From positions 1 to 6,314 of the forward strand of contig JAKAOD010000193.1 in assembly GCA_021823365.1 (NCBI GenBank): a stretch of DNA of 6,314 bases, in the 5' to 3' direction. Positions 1-5,720 of the stretch are shown here, in pieces (positions within the stretch are counted from its first letter, which is position 1; each line of letters opens with the position of its first letter). Under the pieces are notes generated by a model. The model was not told the DNA's origin. It made no database searches and saw only the letters and a list, made by a program, of their open reading frames with translations. The DNA is from Actinomycetes bacterium. GTDB taxonomy: Bacteria > Actinomycetota > Acidimicrobiia > Acidimicrobiales > Bog-793. The translations under genes and the position numbers were made by a program.

Positions 1-220
1 TCCGGAACGCGGCGCCTCGATGGGCCCCGAAGCGCAACTCGCCCACCTCGCGGTACTCCGCCGCCTCCTGGGGTCCGAGCCCGCACGGCGTGACGGTTGC
101 CGTGCCGCTGAACTGTCCCGACCCGTGCAGCCGGTGATCGGTCAGCGTCCTTCCGATCCGCCACTCTCCGAGCAGGAACCGATAGGTGTCGACGATCGGG
201 CCGACCTCGGCAGCTGGCAC
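1..220 (-). CDS. DUF6314-like protein, N-terminal part (cut by window edge)
   Basis: This is the first 73 codons of a minus-strand gene whose 3' end lies beyond position 1. Translation from the GTG at 220-218 gives a protein with FLLGEWRIGRTLTD at residues 15-28, a G-x-F-x-G stretch at 35-39, and YREVGELRFGAHRG at 56-69. From memory, this order (L-G-x-W-x-x-x-R, then G-x-F-x-G, then Y-x-E-x-G-x-L-x-x-G) is the layout of the DUF6314 family, small soluble proteins of about 140-160 residues with no established function. A TGA lies two codons upstream in frame (226-224), so the GTG is the only reasonable start. No clear Shine-Dalgarno sequence precedes it. It begins 17 bases after the bioY stop, so it is probably translated from the bioY transcript by reinitiation. 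The family call rests on pattern recall over half the protein and is moderately secure. Confidence 0.72.
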   Translation of the reverse strand, partial: MPAAEVGPIVDTYRFLLGEWRIGRTLTDHRLHGSGQFSGTATVTPCGLGPQEAAEYREVGELRFGAHRGAAFR

Positions 221-237
221 CTGTCAGCTTTCGTCGA

Positions 238-840
238 TCAACGCCGCCGCAGGCCGCGCCCGGCCCCGGTCACCTTCCACGCCCCCGGGAGCAAGAGCGC
301 TGCCAGTGCCGCCTTGATCGCGTCCCCGGCCACGAACGGGACGAAGCCGAGCGAGATCGCCTCGGATGCACTGACGTGCAGGCTCAGCGCGAGCCAGGTG
401 ACGCCGATCAGGTAGATCACGATCTCGCCGGCGACCATTGCGGGGACGCTCTTCAGGATCGAGCGATCCGCGCCGCGCTCCGCCAGGTGCCCGCAGAGTC
501 CCGCGCAGAGCACGAAGCCGACGATGTAGCCGAACGAGGCACCGACGTACCCGTGCGCGTGGTCCGCGAACCACGGAACCCCGGCAACCCCCGCGACGGC
601 GTACAGCGCCATGGCGGCCACGCCGCGGCGGAACCCGAGCGCCGTTCCGCACAGGAGGACGCCGAAGGTCTGACCCGTGATCGGGACCGGCGTGAAGGAA
701 AGGTGGACCGAGAGCTGGGCAGCCAGCCCGACGAGGCACGCCGCGCCGACGACGAGGAGCACGTCGCGGACGAGCGCGCCGGGGATGAGGTCCGCGAGCA
801 CGAGGGGCTTGCGGCGATGGAGCACCAGGACATCCGACAT
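238..840 (-). CDS. bioY: Biotin ECF transporter S-component BioY
   Basis: This 200-residue, very hydrophobic protein binds biotin in the membrane as the substrate-specific subunit of an energy-coupling-factor transporter. Its BioY signatures are TPVPITGQTFGVLL at residues 50-63, the glycine-rich LGFRRGVAAMALYAVAGVAGVPWF at 68-91 (the family's G-x-R-x-G...ALY...G-x-x-G-x-P block), GYIVGF at 104-109, and the C-terminal PFVAGDAIK at 168-176 with the conserved Asp173 and Lys176. About six membrane segments are expected. The usual GGY is SFGY here, a small departure. The ATG start is firm: GGGAGGA at 852-846 precedes it at good spacing. No EcfA ATPase or EcfT gene is in the window, so BioY either works alone, as reported for some BioY proteins, or uses a shared module encoded elsewhere. 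A 12-bp tandem duplication lies 51 bases upstream. No BirA- or BioQ-type operator was recognised. Confidence 0.95.
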   Translation of the reverse strand: MSDVLVLHRRKPLVLADLIPGALVRDVLLVVGAACLVGLAAQLSVHLSFTPVPITGQTFGVLLCGTALGFRRGVAAMALYAVAGVAGVPWFADHAHGYVGASFGYIVGFVLCAGLCGHLAERGADRSILKSVPAMVAGEIVIYLIGVTWLALSLHVSASEAISLGFVPFVAGDAIKAALAALLLPGAWKVTGAGRGLRRR

Positions 841-890
841 TGCATTCCTCCCAGGCCGGCTGAGTCGCAGATCACAGCGTCCGCCTCGAT

Positions 891-914
891 TCGAAAGGCT
901 GCTCGAAAGGCTGC
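891..914. repeat. 12-bp perfect tandem duplication upstream of bioY
   Basis: The unit TCGAAAGGCTGC occurs at 891-902 and again, without change, at 903-914. It lies in the 92-bp gap between the end of the oxidoreductase gene and bioY. Read toward bioY it is GCAGCCTTTCGA twice, which puts two CTTTCGA elements 12 bp apart on nearly the same helix face. It could be a pair of operator half-sites or simply a replication-slippage duplication. It matches no biotin regulator site that I recognise. Confidence 0.9.
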
Positions 915-932
915 TCTAGCACACTGCAGGCT

Positions 933-1982
933 TCAGGTTCCAGCGAGGCCAGGCGGGGCGCCGGCTGCCAGCCGCGCCGCCTCGAGGATCTCGAGGACCC
1001 GCACCGCGTCCCACGGGTCCACGGGGGCGGGTCCGCGCCCGCCCAGCGCCGCAACGAGACTCGTGTAGAAGGTCTCGTACGCGCCGGGGACGGTCGGCAC
1101 CGGGTCGAGGCGGTCACCCACGCCGAGCGTGCCGTCCTGGCTCGCCGGTTGCGCTCCCCACCCCGGGTCGCCCGGCCCGATCCCTTCCTTCAGCTGCTGC
1201 TCCTGGGGGTCGAGGCCGTGACGCACGTAGCCCGCCTTGGATCCGAGCACGCGAAAGCGCGGGCCGGGACGGGTGGCGACCGCGCTCGCCCACAGATGGC
1301 TGCGCACCCCAGAGGTGTGGGTGAGCGCGATGAAGACGTCGTCGTCGACCTTGCTGCCCGGCCGGCGCCGGTCGAGCTCTGCCGAGGTCACGGTCGCCGG
1401 CCCGAAGAGCACGACCGCCTGGTCCACGAGGTGCGAGCCCAGGTCCAAGAGGAGGCCGCCTCCCGCTCCCGGACGCGGATCTTCGCGCCAGCTGTGGTCG
1501 CGGAGTGCGGGCATCCAGCGCTCGAAGCGCGACTCGAAGCGGTGGACCTCGCCAAGACGGCCCGAGGCGACGAGCGCCTGCACGGTCAGGAAGTCGTTGT
1601 CCCAGCGGCGGTTCTGGAAGACGGTGAGGAGGACGCCGGCGTCCTCGGCTTCGCGCACGAGGGCTCGGGCGCTGCTCGCATCGGCAGCGAGGGGCTTGTC
1701 GACCACGACCGGGATGCCCGCCGAGAGCGCACGGTGAGCGAGCGGGACGTGCGCGGCGTTGGCGGCGGCGACGACGACCACGTCGATCTGGGCACTGTCT
1801 TCGAACAACGCGGCTGCGTCGTCGATCACGCGGACCCCGGGGATGTCCTTCACAGCCTGCGCCGCCCGCGCCCCGTCCGACGTCACCACCGACGTCACCT
1901 GGAGCCCCTCGGTACCCCGGATGAGGGGAGCGTGGAAGACGCGCCCGGCGAGCCCGTAGCCGACCAGCCCGACCCGCCTCAC
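933..1982 (-). CDS. Gfo/Idh/MocA family NAD(P)-dependent oxidoreductase
   Basis: This 349-residue protein is a full-length two-domain dehydrogenase of the Gfo/Idh/MocA family, which oxidises or reduces sugars, inositols and related polyols with NAD(P). The Rossmann domain opens with the dinucleotide motif GYGLAG at residues 8-13, followed by RVFHAPLI. VVVDKPL at 92-98 carries the conserved lysine (Lys96) of the E/D-K-P motif. Next come VFQNRRWDNDFLTV at 121-134 and GGGLLLDLGSHLVDQ at 174-188, with Asp180 and His184 as the likely catalytic pair. The GYGLAGRVFHAP and QNRRWDNDF blocks resemble the E. coli YdgJ and B. subtilis IolW branch, which includes scyllo-inositol dehydrogenases. The substrate cannot be assigned from sequence alone. 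The start is a GTG preceded by GAGAGG at 1997-1992, nine bases away. It lies 59 bp downstream of the small membrane protein gene and may share its transcript. Confidence 0.95.
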   Translation of the reverse strand: MRRVGLVGYGLAGRVFHAPLIRGTEGLQVTSVVTSDGARAAQAVKDIPGVRVIDDAAALFEDSAQIDVVVVAAANAAHVPLAHRALSAGIPVVVDKPLAADASSARALVREAEDAGVLLTVFQNRRWDNDFLTVQALVASGRLGEVHRFESRFERWMPALRDHSWREDPRPGAGGGLLLDLGSHLVDQAVVLFGPATVTSAELDRRRPGSKVDDDVFIALTHTSGVRSHLWASAVATRPGPRFRVLGSKAGYVRHGLDPQEQQLKEGIGPGDPGWGAQPASQDGTLGVGDRLDPVPTVPGAYETFYTSLVAALGGRGPAPVDPWDAVRVLEILEAARLAAGAPPGLAGT

Positions 1983-2002
1983 CCGCCGAAGCCTCTCAGG
2001 TC

Positions 2003-2036
2003 GGCGCCGCGCCTACGACGGCTCCCCGCCGGCGCC
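2003..2036 (-). other. Possible GC-rich stem-loop between two co-directional genes
   Basis: GGCGCC at 2003-2008 and at 2031-2036 can pair, extended by one inner base pair to a 7-bp stem with a loop of about 20 bases. It lies between the small membrane protein stop and the oxidoreductase ribosome binding site. No T-tract follows on either strand. It could attenuate or separate transcription of the two genes, but short GC palindromes are common by chance at this base composition. Confidence 0.2.
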
Positions 2037-2041
2037 CTGCG

Positions 2042-2275
2042 CTACCTCCGCCGTCTCCCGGCGAGCAGCCAGACCAGGCCGCCGAGCACCGCGACGATGA
2101 CAGCCACCTTCACGATGCCCCAGATCACGCCGGCGATGGAGCTCAGCACCCAGAAGGCGACGAGGACGCCGACGACGCCGACAGCGACCACGGCGAGCGT
2201 GTGCAGCGGGCGCAGCCCGCCGGTCCGGCGTTCGGGGGAGCTCCCCCGGGTCTGCGGTTCCACTTCGTGTGCCAT
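2042..2275 (-). CDS. Small two-helix membrane protein (77 aa), unknown function
   Basis: I do not recognise a family. The protein has a polar N-terminus of about 25 residues (MAHEVEPQTRGSSPERR...), a first hydrophobic helix at about 26-44, a short break, a second at about 50-72 with one buried lysine (Lys56), and a C-terminal RRRR. By the positive-inside rule the arginine tail is probably cytoplasmic. Two helices would then place the arginine-containing N-terminal region on the same side. The start is the ATG at 2275-2273, not a further upstream ATG in the same frame at 2308, because a near-perfect Shine-Dalgarno GAGGAGG lies five bases before it. Small proteins with such a hydrophobic pair and a basic tail are common in actinomycetes and are usually left as hypothetical. 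It is first in a minus-strand run leading to the oxidoreductase and is divergent from the DUF2332 gene. Confidence 0.82.
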   Translation of the reverse strand: MAHEVEPQTRGSSPERRTGGLRPLHTLAVVAVGVVGVLVAFWVLSSIAGVIWGIVKVAVIVAVLGGLVWLLAGRRRR

Positions 2276-2280
2276 GTGCG

Positions 2281-2287
2281 CCTCCTC
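2281..2287 (-). promoter_or_regulatory. Strong ribosome binding site of the small membrane protein gene
   Basis: On the minus strand the sequence reads GAGGAGG, then CGCAC, then ATG. The five-base spacing is ideal and decides the start at 2275 over the longer in-frame start at 2308, which has no comparable site. Confidence 0.8.
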
Positions 2288-2427
2288 GACGCCGGCCCCG
2301 GCACCCACTCGCGCCGCGGCTCTTCGTCGATGCTACGTTCCCCGGCCGTGCAAGAGGTGTCGGGTGGACGCCGGCAGAGGCGGGCTCCGATGGGGGCCGC
2401 CAGCTCTCGGACGGTCGCGGCGCGCTG

Positions 2428-3555
2428 ATGCGCGACGGGCCAGGTGCGGACGACCTCGCCGACCAGTTCCGGCGCTTCGCCGCCGGTGCCGGGCGCGACG
2501 GCGCCACGCGCTATGCCCGCATCTGCGAGGGCGTCGCGTCCGACGAGACGCTGCTCGAGCTCGTGGCCGGAGCGCCTCCGCACCAGCGTCGGCCGAACAT
2601 CCTTCTCGCCGCCGTGCACTTCCTGCTCCTCTCAGGAGTGGACGACCCGCTCGCCGCCTGCTACCCGACGGTGCTCGCGTGGCGTGGCGAGGACCCCGGG
2701 TCCGCGCGCCCGCCTGGAGCTGCAGACCCGTTCGCGCTGTTCGCGGCGTTCTGCTCCCGCCACCGCCGGGCCGTTGCGCAGCTCGTGGCGACCCGGGCAA
2801 CCCAGACGAACGAGGTCGGTCGCTGCACCGCCATCTTTCCGGCGCTCTCGGCCGTCGCTTCGCGCGTCGACACGCCGATCGCCGTCGTGGACCTCGGCGC
2901 GTCGGCAGGCTTGAACCTCCTCTTCGACCGGTACGCCTACGACTATGGCGACGGGCTCGTCGGAGCCACAAGCCCCGTGGTGCTCCGCTGTGAGGTGCGA
3001 GGCGGCGCGCACCGACGCCCGCCGGCCGAGCCGCCGGCCGTCGCGGCGCGGATCGGGATCGACCGGCGTCCCGTCGACGTCCGCGACGACGACCAGACGC
3101 TCTGGCTGCTCGCGTGCCAATGGCCGGACCACCTCGACCGCTTCGAAGGGGTCGCCCGCGCGCTGTCCCTGGCCCGGTCCATCTCCGATCCACCGGACGT
3201 CCGACGGGGCGACGTCGTCGAGGACCTCGTGCCGGTCGTGGCGACGCTGCCCGCAGACGCCCACCTCTGCGTCATGCATTCCTGGGTGGCCGCGTACCTC
3301 ACGGTGCAGGAGCAACGGGCACTTGCGGGCGCGGTGTCCCGCGTCGCCTCGACACGCCCGGTGTCGTGGATCTTCGCCGAAGCGCCCTACGAGGTTCCCG
3401 GCCTGCCGATGCCGCCACCCGCAGGCGGGAAGGTCCGTGGGGCGACGGCGCTGGTTCTCGTGCACCAGGCACCTGGCCTCGAACCTGCCGTGCGCCGCCT
3501 GGCCGACATGCACGCGCACGGCCGCTGGCTGCACTGGTACGGCACCGGCGACTGA
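2428..3555 (+). CDS. DUF2332 family protein
   Basis: This 375-residue soluble protein matches the DUF2332 family along its length, as I remember that family. It has an N-terminal FRRFA...RYARICEGVASDETLLELV region (14-46), HQRRPNILLAAVHFLLLSG at 52-70, the hallmark TQTNEVGR at 125-132, and DLGASAGLNLLFDRYAYDYG at 155-174. The family has no established activity. The hydrophobic strand ending in Asp followed by G-A-S-A-G-x-N resembles the cofactor-binding loop of Rossmann-type methyltransferases, so nucleotide or SAM binding is possible, but this is inference. The frame is open back to 2269, but no in-frame ATG or GTG lies between 2272 and 2428, and family similarity starts near 2428. The ATG lacks a Shine-Dalgarno sequence and overlaps the TGA of a 26-codon upstream frame (TGATG). 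It converges on dinB, 56 bp apart. Confidence 0.93.
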   Translation: MRDGPGADDLADQFRRFAAGAGRDGATRYARICEGVASDETLLELVAGAPPHQRRPNILLAAVHFLLLSGVDDPLAACYPTVLAWRGEDPGSARPPGAADPFALFAAFCSRHRRAVAQLVATRATQTNEVGRCTAIFPALSAVASRVDTPIAVVDLGASAGLNLLFDRYAYDYGDGLVGATSPVVLRCEVRGGAHRRPPAEPPAVAARIGIDRRPVDVRDDDQTLWLLACQWPDHLDRFEGVARALSLARSISDPPDVRRGDVVEDLVPVVATLPADAHLCVMHSWVAAYLTVQEQRALAGAVSRVASTRPVSWIFAEAPYEVPGLPMPPPAGGKVRGATALVLVHQAPGLEPAVRRLADMHAHGRWLHWYGTGD

Positions 3556-3568
3556 CGCCTCTGACGAC

Positions 3569-3606
3569 GGCGTTCCTGGCGACTGAGCTCCGGCGCTCCT
3601 GGCGAC
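3569..3606. repeat. 15-bp near-perfect direct repeat between DUF2332 and dinB
   Basis: GGCGTTCCTGGCGAC at 3569-3583 recurs as GGCGCTCCTGGCGAC at 3592-3606, with one mismatch and a period of 23 bp. A decayed third copy (GGCGCTCAGG...) starts at 3607 and enters the 3' end of dinB. It looks like a local slippage duplication in the convergent intergenic spacer. It overlaps the left arm and loop of the inverted repeat described separately. Confidence 0.75.
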
Positions 3607-3634
3607 GGCGCTCAGGTGGCGGGGCCGGAGCTCA
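3584..3634. terminator. Possible bidirectional terminator hairpin between convergent genes
   Basis: TGAGCTCCGGC at 3584-3594 is perfectly repeated in inverted orientation as GCCGGAGCTCA at 3624-3634, giving an 11-bp GC-rich stem with a 29-base loop. Part of the loop (CCTG at 3598-3601 and CAGG at 3613-3616) could form a small inner stem. The structure begins 28 bases after the DUF2332 stop. On the other strand it contains the last codons and stop of dinB. No T-run follows in either direction, so it is not a canonical intrinsic terminator, but U-poor hairpins are often proposed to end transcription in high-GC actinomycetes. Position between convergent genes supports the call. Confidence 0.45.
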
Positions 3635-5033
3635 CACCTCCGCCGTCGTCACCGGGGCCCCACGGCGCGTCACGGCGGGCCGGGACGACGATGCCCCCCG
3701 GTCCCATCATCGACAGCGTCCCCACGGCCGCAGTGCCGAAACGGCGGCGGATGGCGTCGATCGCAGCCGTCACCTCCCGCCAGTGCTCCTGACGGCTCGT
3801 CGCGTCCTCGGCGCCGCCGCCGGGCGTCCTGGTCGAGGGCGCGTCGAGCTCGAAGCGCAACTGGCGGTCCGCCGACGCCGGCTCGAGGCCCGAAGCGCTC
3901 ACGCCGAGGAGTCGCGCCCCCATCGGCAGCTCCACCGCACCGAGGAGTGCGACGGCGATCGCCGCGATCGCCGGACCGGAGTCGAGACCGCCCGGCATGG
4001 TGTGCGCCCGGGTCACGGTCGTGAAGTCGGCGAGCTTCACCTTCACCGTGACCGTCCTCGCCACCTGCCCGCTCGCGCGCAGATGGCCGGCCACCGACTC
4101 GGCCATCCGTCGCGCGTGGCGCTCGAGGACCGTGCGATCCGCGACGTCCTCGCGGAAGGTCTCCTCGTGGCCGACGGACTTCGCCGGACGGTAGGGCACG
4201 ACCGGCTCGGGGTCGTCGCCGCGCGCCAGTGCGGCGAGGTGCTGGCCGTGCGTCCTGCCGAGCGCGCGCACGAGCACCGCGTCGGGCAGTGCTGCAAGGT
4301 CGCCCACGGTGCGGATCCCGAGGCCCGCGAGGCGCTTGCCCGTCGCGGGCCCGACGCCCCAAAGCTCCTCGACAGACTTCGGGTGGAGGAACGCGAGCTC
4401 GTCCTCGGGCTCGACCACGACCACACCCATTCCGGGGAGCTTGCCGTGAGGGCCAGCGCGGGGCTTCGCGGCGCGGGATGCGAGCTTGGCGATCATCTTG
4501 GACCGGCCGGCGCCCACCGAGCAGTCGAGGCTCAGCTCTTCCCGCACGCGCTCGACGATCGCCGCCCCGATCTCGCCGGGGGTGCCGAGGAGGTGCAGCG
4601 CGCCGCGCACGTCGAGGAACGCCTCGTCGAGCCCGACCTGCTCCACGAGCGGCGTGAAGGAGCGCAGCACCTCACGCAGGTGCTCGCTCACCTCCGCGTA
4701 GCGCCGGTAGTGGCCGTCGACGAACACCGCGTGGGGACAGAGCGCGCGTGCCCGCAGCGAAGGCATCGCCGAGTGGACCCCGTAGACGCGCGCCTCGTAG
4801 GTGCACGACGCGACCACACCTCGCGCGCCGCTCCCTCCGACGATCACCGGCTTTCCCTCGAGCGACGGATCGTCGAGCACCTCGACCGAGGCGAAGAAGG
4901 AGTCCATGTCGACGTGGAGGATGCTCGGCTCGCTACGTTTCGCGGCCGCGGCCGCGTCCGTGCCGGCAGGCCGCGCGCCGCCTCGCTCAGCCACCGAGCC
5001 GGAGCCGCCGGAAGCCCTCGGCGTGGGCGACAC
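3612..5033 (-). CDS. dinB: DNA polymerase IV (Y-family translesion polymerase)
   Basis: This is a complete Y-family polymerase of 473 residues from this start, which copies past damaged bases and extends misaligned primers. HVDMDSFFASVE at 40-51 carries metal ligand Asp42 and steric-gate Phe47. YEARVYGVHSAM follows at 79-90. GLDEAFLDV at 134-142 holds catalytic Asp136 and Glu137. A helix-hairpin-helix lies at about 222-246 (ELWGVGPATGKRLAGLGI), and the little-finger domain at about 285-396. QLRFEL at 391-396 is a plausible sliding-clamp peptide. The C-terminal 77 residues include RRRFGTAAVG, as in actinobacterial DinBs. Start is uncertain: GTG 5033 has a strong but distant ribosome site and overlaps the upstream deacetylase gene by 47 bp, while GTG 4994 overlaps by 8 bp and gives 460 residues. 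Both add an Ala/Gly-rich lead before the core. No LexA box was seen, so SOS control is not supported locally. Confidence 0.95.
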   Translation of the reverse strand: MSPTPRASGGSGSVAERGGARPAGTDAAAAAKRSEPSILHVDMDSFFASVEVLDDPSLEGKPVIVGGSGARGVVASCTYEARVYGVHSAMPSLRARALCPHAVFVDGHYRRYAEVSEHLREVLRSFTPLVEQVGLDEAFLDVRGALHLLGTPGEIGAAIVERVREELSLDCSVGAGRSKMIAKLASRAAKPRAGPHGKLPGMGVVVVEPEDELAFLHPKSVEELWGVGPATGKRLAGLGIRTVGDLAALPDAVLVRALGRTHGQHLAALARGDDPEPVVPYRPAKSVGHEETFREDVADRTVLERHARRMAESVAGHLRASGQVARTVTVKVKLADFTTVTRAHTMPGGLDSGPAIAAIAVALLGAVELPMGARLLGVSASGLEPASADRQLRFELDAPSTRTPGGGAEDATSRQEHWREVTAAIDAIRRRFGTAAVGTLSMMGPGGIVVPARRDAPWGPGDDGGGVSSGPAT

Positions 5034-5700
5034 CCGCGCGGCGACCCTCCTCCTCGGCGCGCCGCAGGACCGCCTCGGCCGCCCATCCGGCTTCCGCGCC
5101 GGCGAACTGGCTCCGGTGGCACTCGACCGCGGCAGCCTTGATCTCGATCGTCTCGGAGACGTCGACCCACACGTCGGGCTCGAGGGTTCCCGACAGGTAC
5201 GTCACCGACACCTGGTGAGGAGGGCCCGCCTCGGGGAAGTAGTGCGGCAAGGCGGCCGACGGCGACAGCGCGTCGAGCAGCGCCCACCCCGCGGCGCGGT
5301 GGTCCCGGTGGTTGAAGTAGTCCTGGCCGAAGAAGACGGCGGTCGGGTCGTGCCCGAGCACGACCTCGGGTCGCAGCGACCTCACGAGCCCGACGAGCTC
5401 GCCCACCAGTGTGGGTCGCCGGTCGAGCTCCCCGTCGGTCGCTCCGAGCACCCGGTGCGAGGCGAGCCCGACGATCCCCGCCGCCTCGGCCAGCTCCCCG
5501 GCGCGCCGGCGGGCGAGCTCCGCAGGTCGCATGTCGGGGTCGGGCGTGCCACGAGCGCCGTCGGTGCACACGACGAGGTGGACCGCCGACCCCCGCCTCG
5601 CCCACAGCGCGAGCGTGCCGCCGCACGCCACGTCCGCGTCGTCGGGATGGGCGTAGACGGCGAGCACCACCTCGGGCACCTTGGTCACGAGCTCGGACAC
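4987..5700 (-). CDS. PIG-L (LmbE-like) family zinc deacetylase
   Basis: This 237-residue protein belongs to the PIG-L/LmbE family of zinc-dependent N-deacetylases, whose members act on N-acetylglucosamine conjugates such as mycothiol or bacillithiol precursors and on antibiotic intermediates. AHPDDAD at 17-23 provides the probable zinc ligands His18 and Asp21 and the general base Asp20. TDGARG at 46-51 and RRAGELAEAAGIVG at 65-78 are typical. NHRDHRAAG at 130-138 supplies the third zinc ligand, most likely His134. VDVSETIEIKAAAVECHRSQ is the usual C-terminal block. The position that is commonly Glu in AHPDDE is Asp23 in an A-D-V context, as in a broad actinobacterial branch without assigned substrates, so I do not call it MshB. 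The GTG start lies 20 bp after nrdR and has only a weak GGCGG upstream. Other in-frame GTGs occur at codons 5, 8, 11 and 12. Its 3' end overlaps dinB. Confidence 0.93.
   Translation of the reverse strand: MSELVTKVPEVVLAVYAHPDDADVACGGTLALWARRGSAVHLVVCTDGARGTPDPDMRPAELARRRAGELAEAAGIVGLASHRVLGATDGELDRRPTLVGELVGLVRSLRPEVVLGHDPTAVFFGQDYFNHRDHRAAGWALLDALSPSAALPHYFPEAGPPHQVSVTYLSGTLEPDVWVDVSETIEIKAAAVECHRSQFAGAEAGWAAEAVLRRAEEEGRRAGVAHAEGFRRLRLGG
5045..5055 (-). promoter_or_regulatory. Candidate ribosome binding site for dinB inside the deacetylase gene
   Basis: GAGGAGGAGGG on the minus strand encodes three consecutive residues (Glu-Glu-Glu) and part of a glycine near the end of the deacetylase gene, and lies 11 bases before the GTG at 5033. 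It is the only strong Shine-Dalgarno match near the candidate dinB starts. The spacing is longer than ideal, and GAG codons are common at this GC content, so it may be coincidental. Confidence 0.35.
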
Positions 5701-5720
5701 GGCGTTCGGGCCGCCAGCGG

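Noticed and set aside
886..906. TCGA-rich sequence as a LexA (SOS) box
   Set aside because: The actinobacterial LexA box needs TCGAAC and GTTCGA separated by four bases. Here only TCGA cores occur, in direct rather than inverted order.
921..940. Promoter for bioY built from CTGAAG and TAGAGC
   Set aside because: The hexamers are poor matches (the -10 lacks the final T), and the -35 would sit at the oxidoreductase stop codon. The evidence is too weak to list.
376..1068. 230-codon plus-strand open frame opposite bioY
   Set aside because: Its composition mirrors the antisense of a hydrophobic membrane protein (charged and His/Asp/Arg-rich). The minus strand has clear BioY motifs and a strong ribosome site.
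2276..2308. Longer start (ATG at 2308) for the small membrane protein
   Set aside because: The extra 11 residues would include the ribosome binding site GAGGAGG of the downstream ATG, and no ribosome site precedes 2308.
1149..2993. 614-codon plus-strand open frame
   Set aside because: It runs antisense to the oxidoreductase and the small membrane gene and then out of frame through DUF2332. Its low-complexity basic composition changes character along the length and shows no domain.
3114..5141. 675-codon plus-strand open frame
   Set aside because: It lies opposite dinB and the end of the deacetylase gene. Its translation is Arg/Gly/Ala-rich without any recognisable domain, whereas the minus strand encodes a complete DinB with all catalytic motifs. 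Long antisense frames are expected at this GC content.
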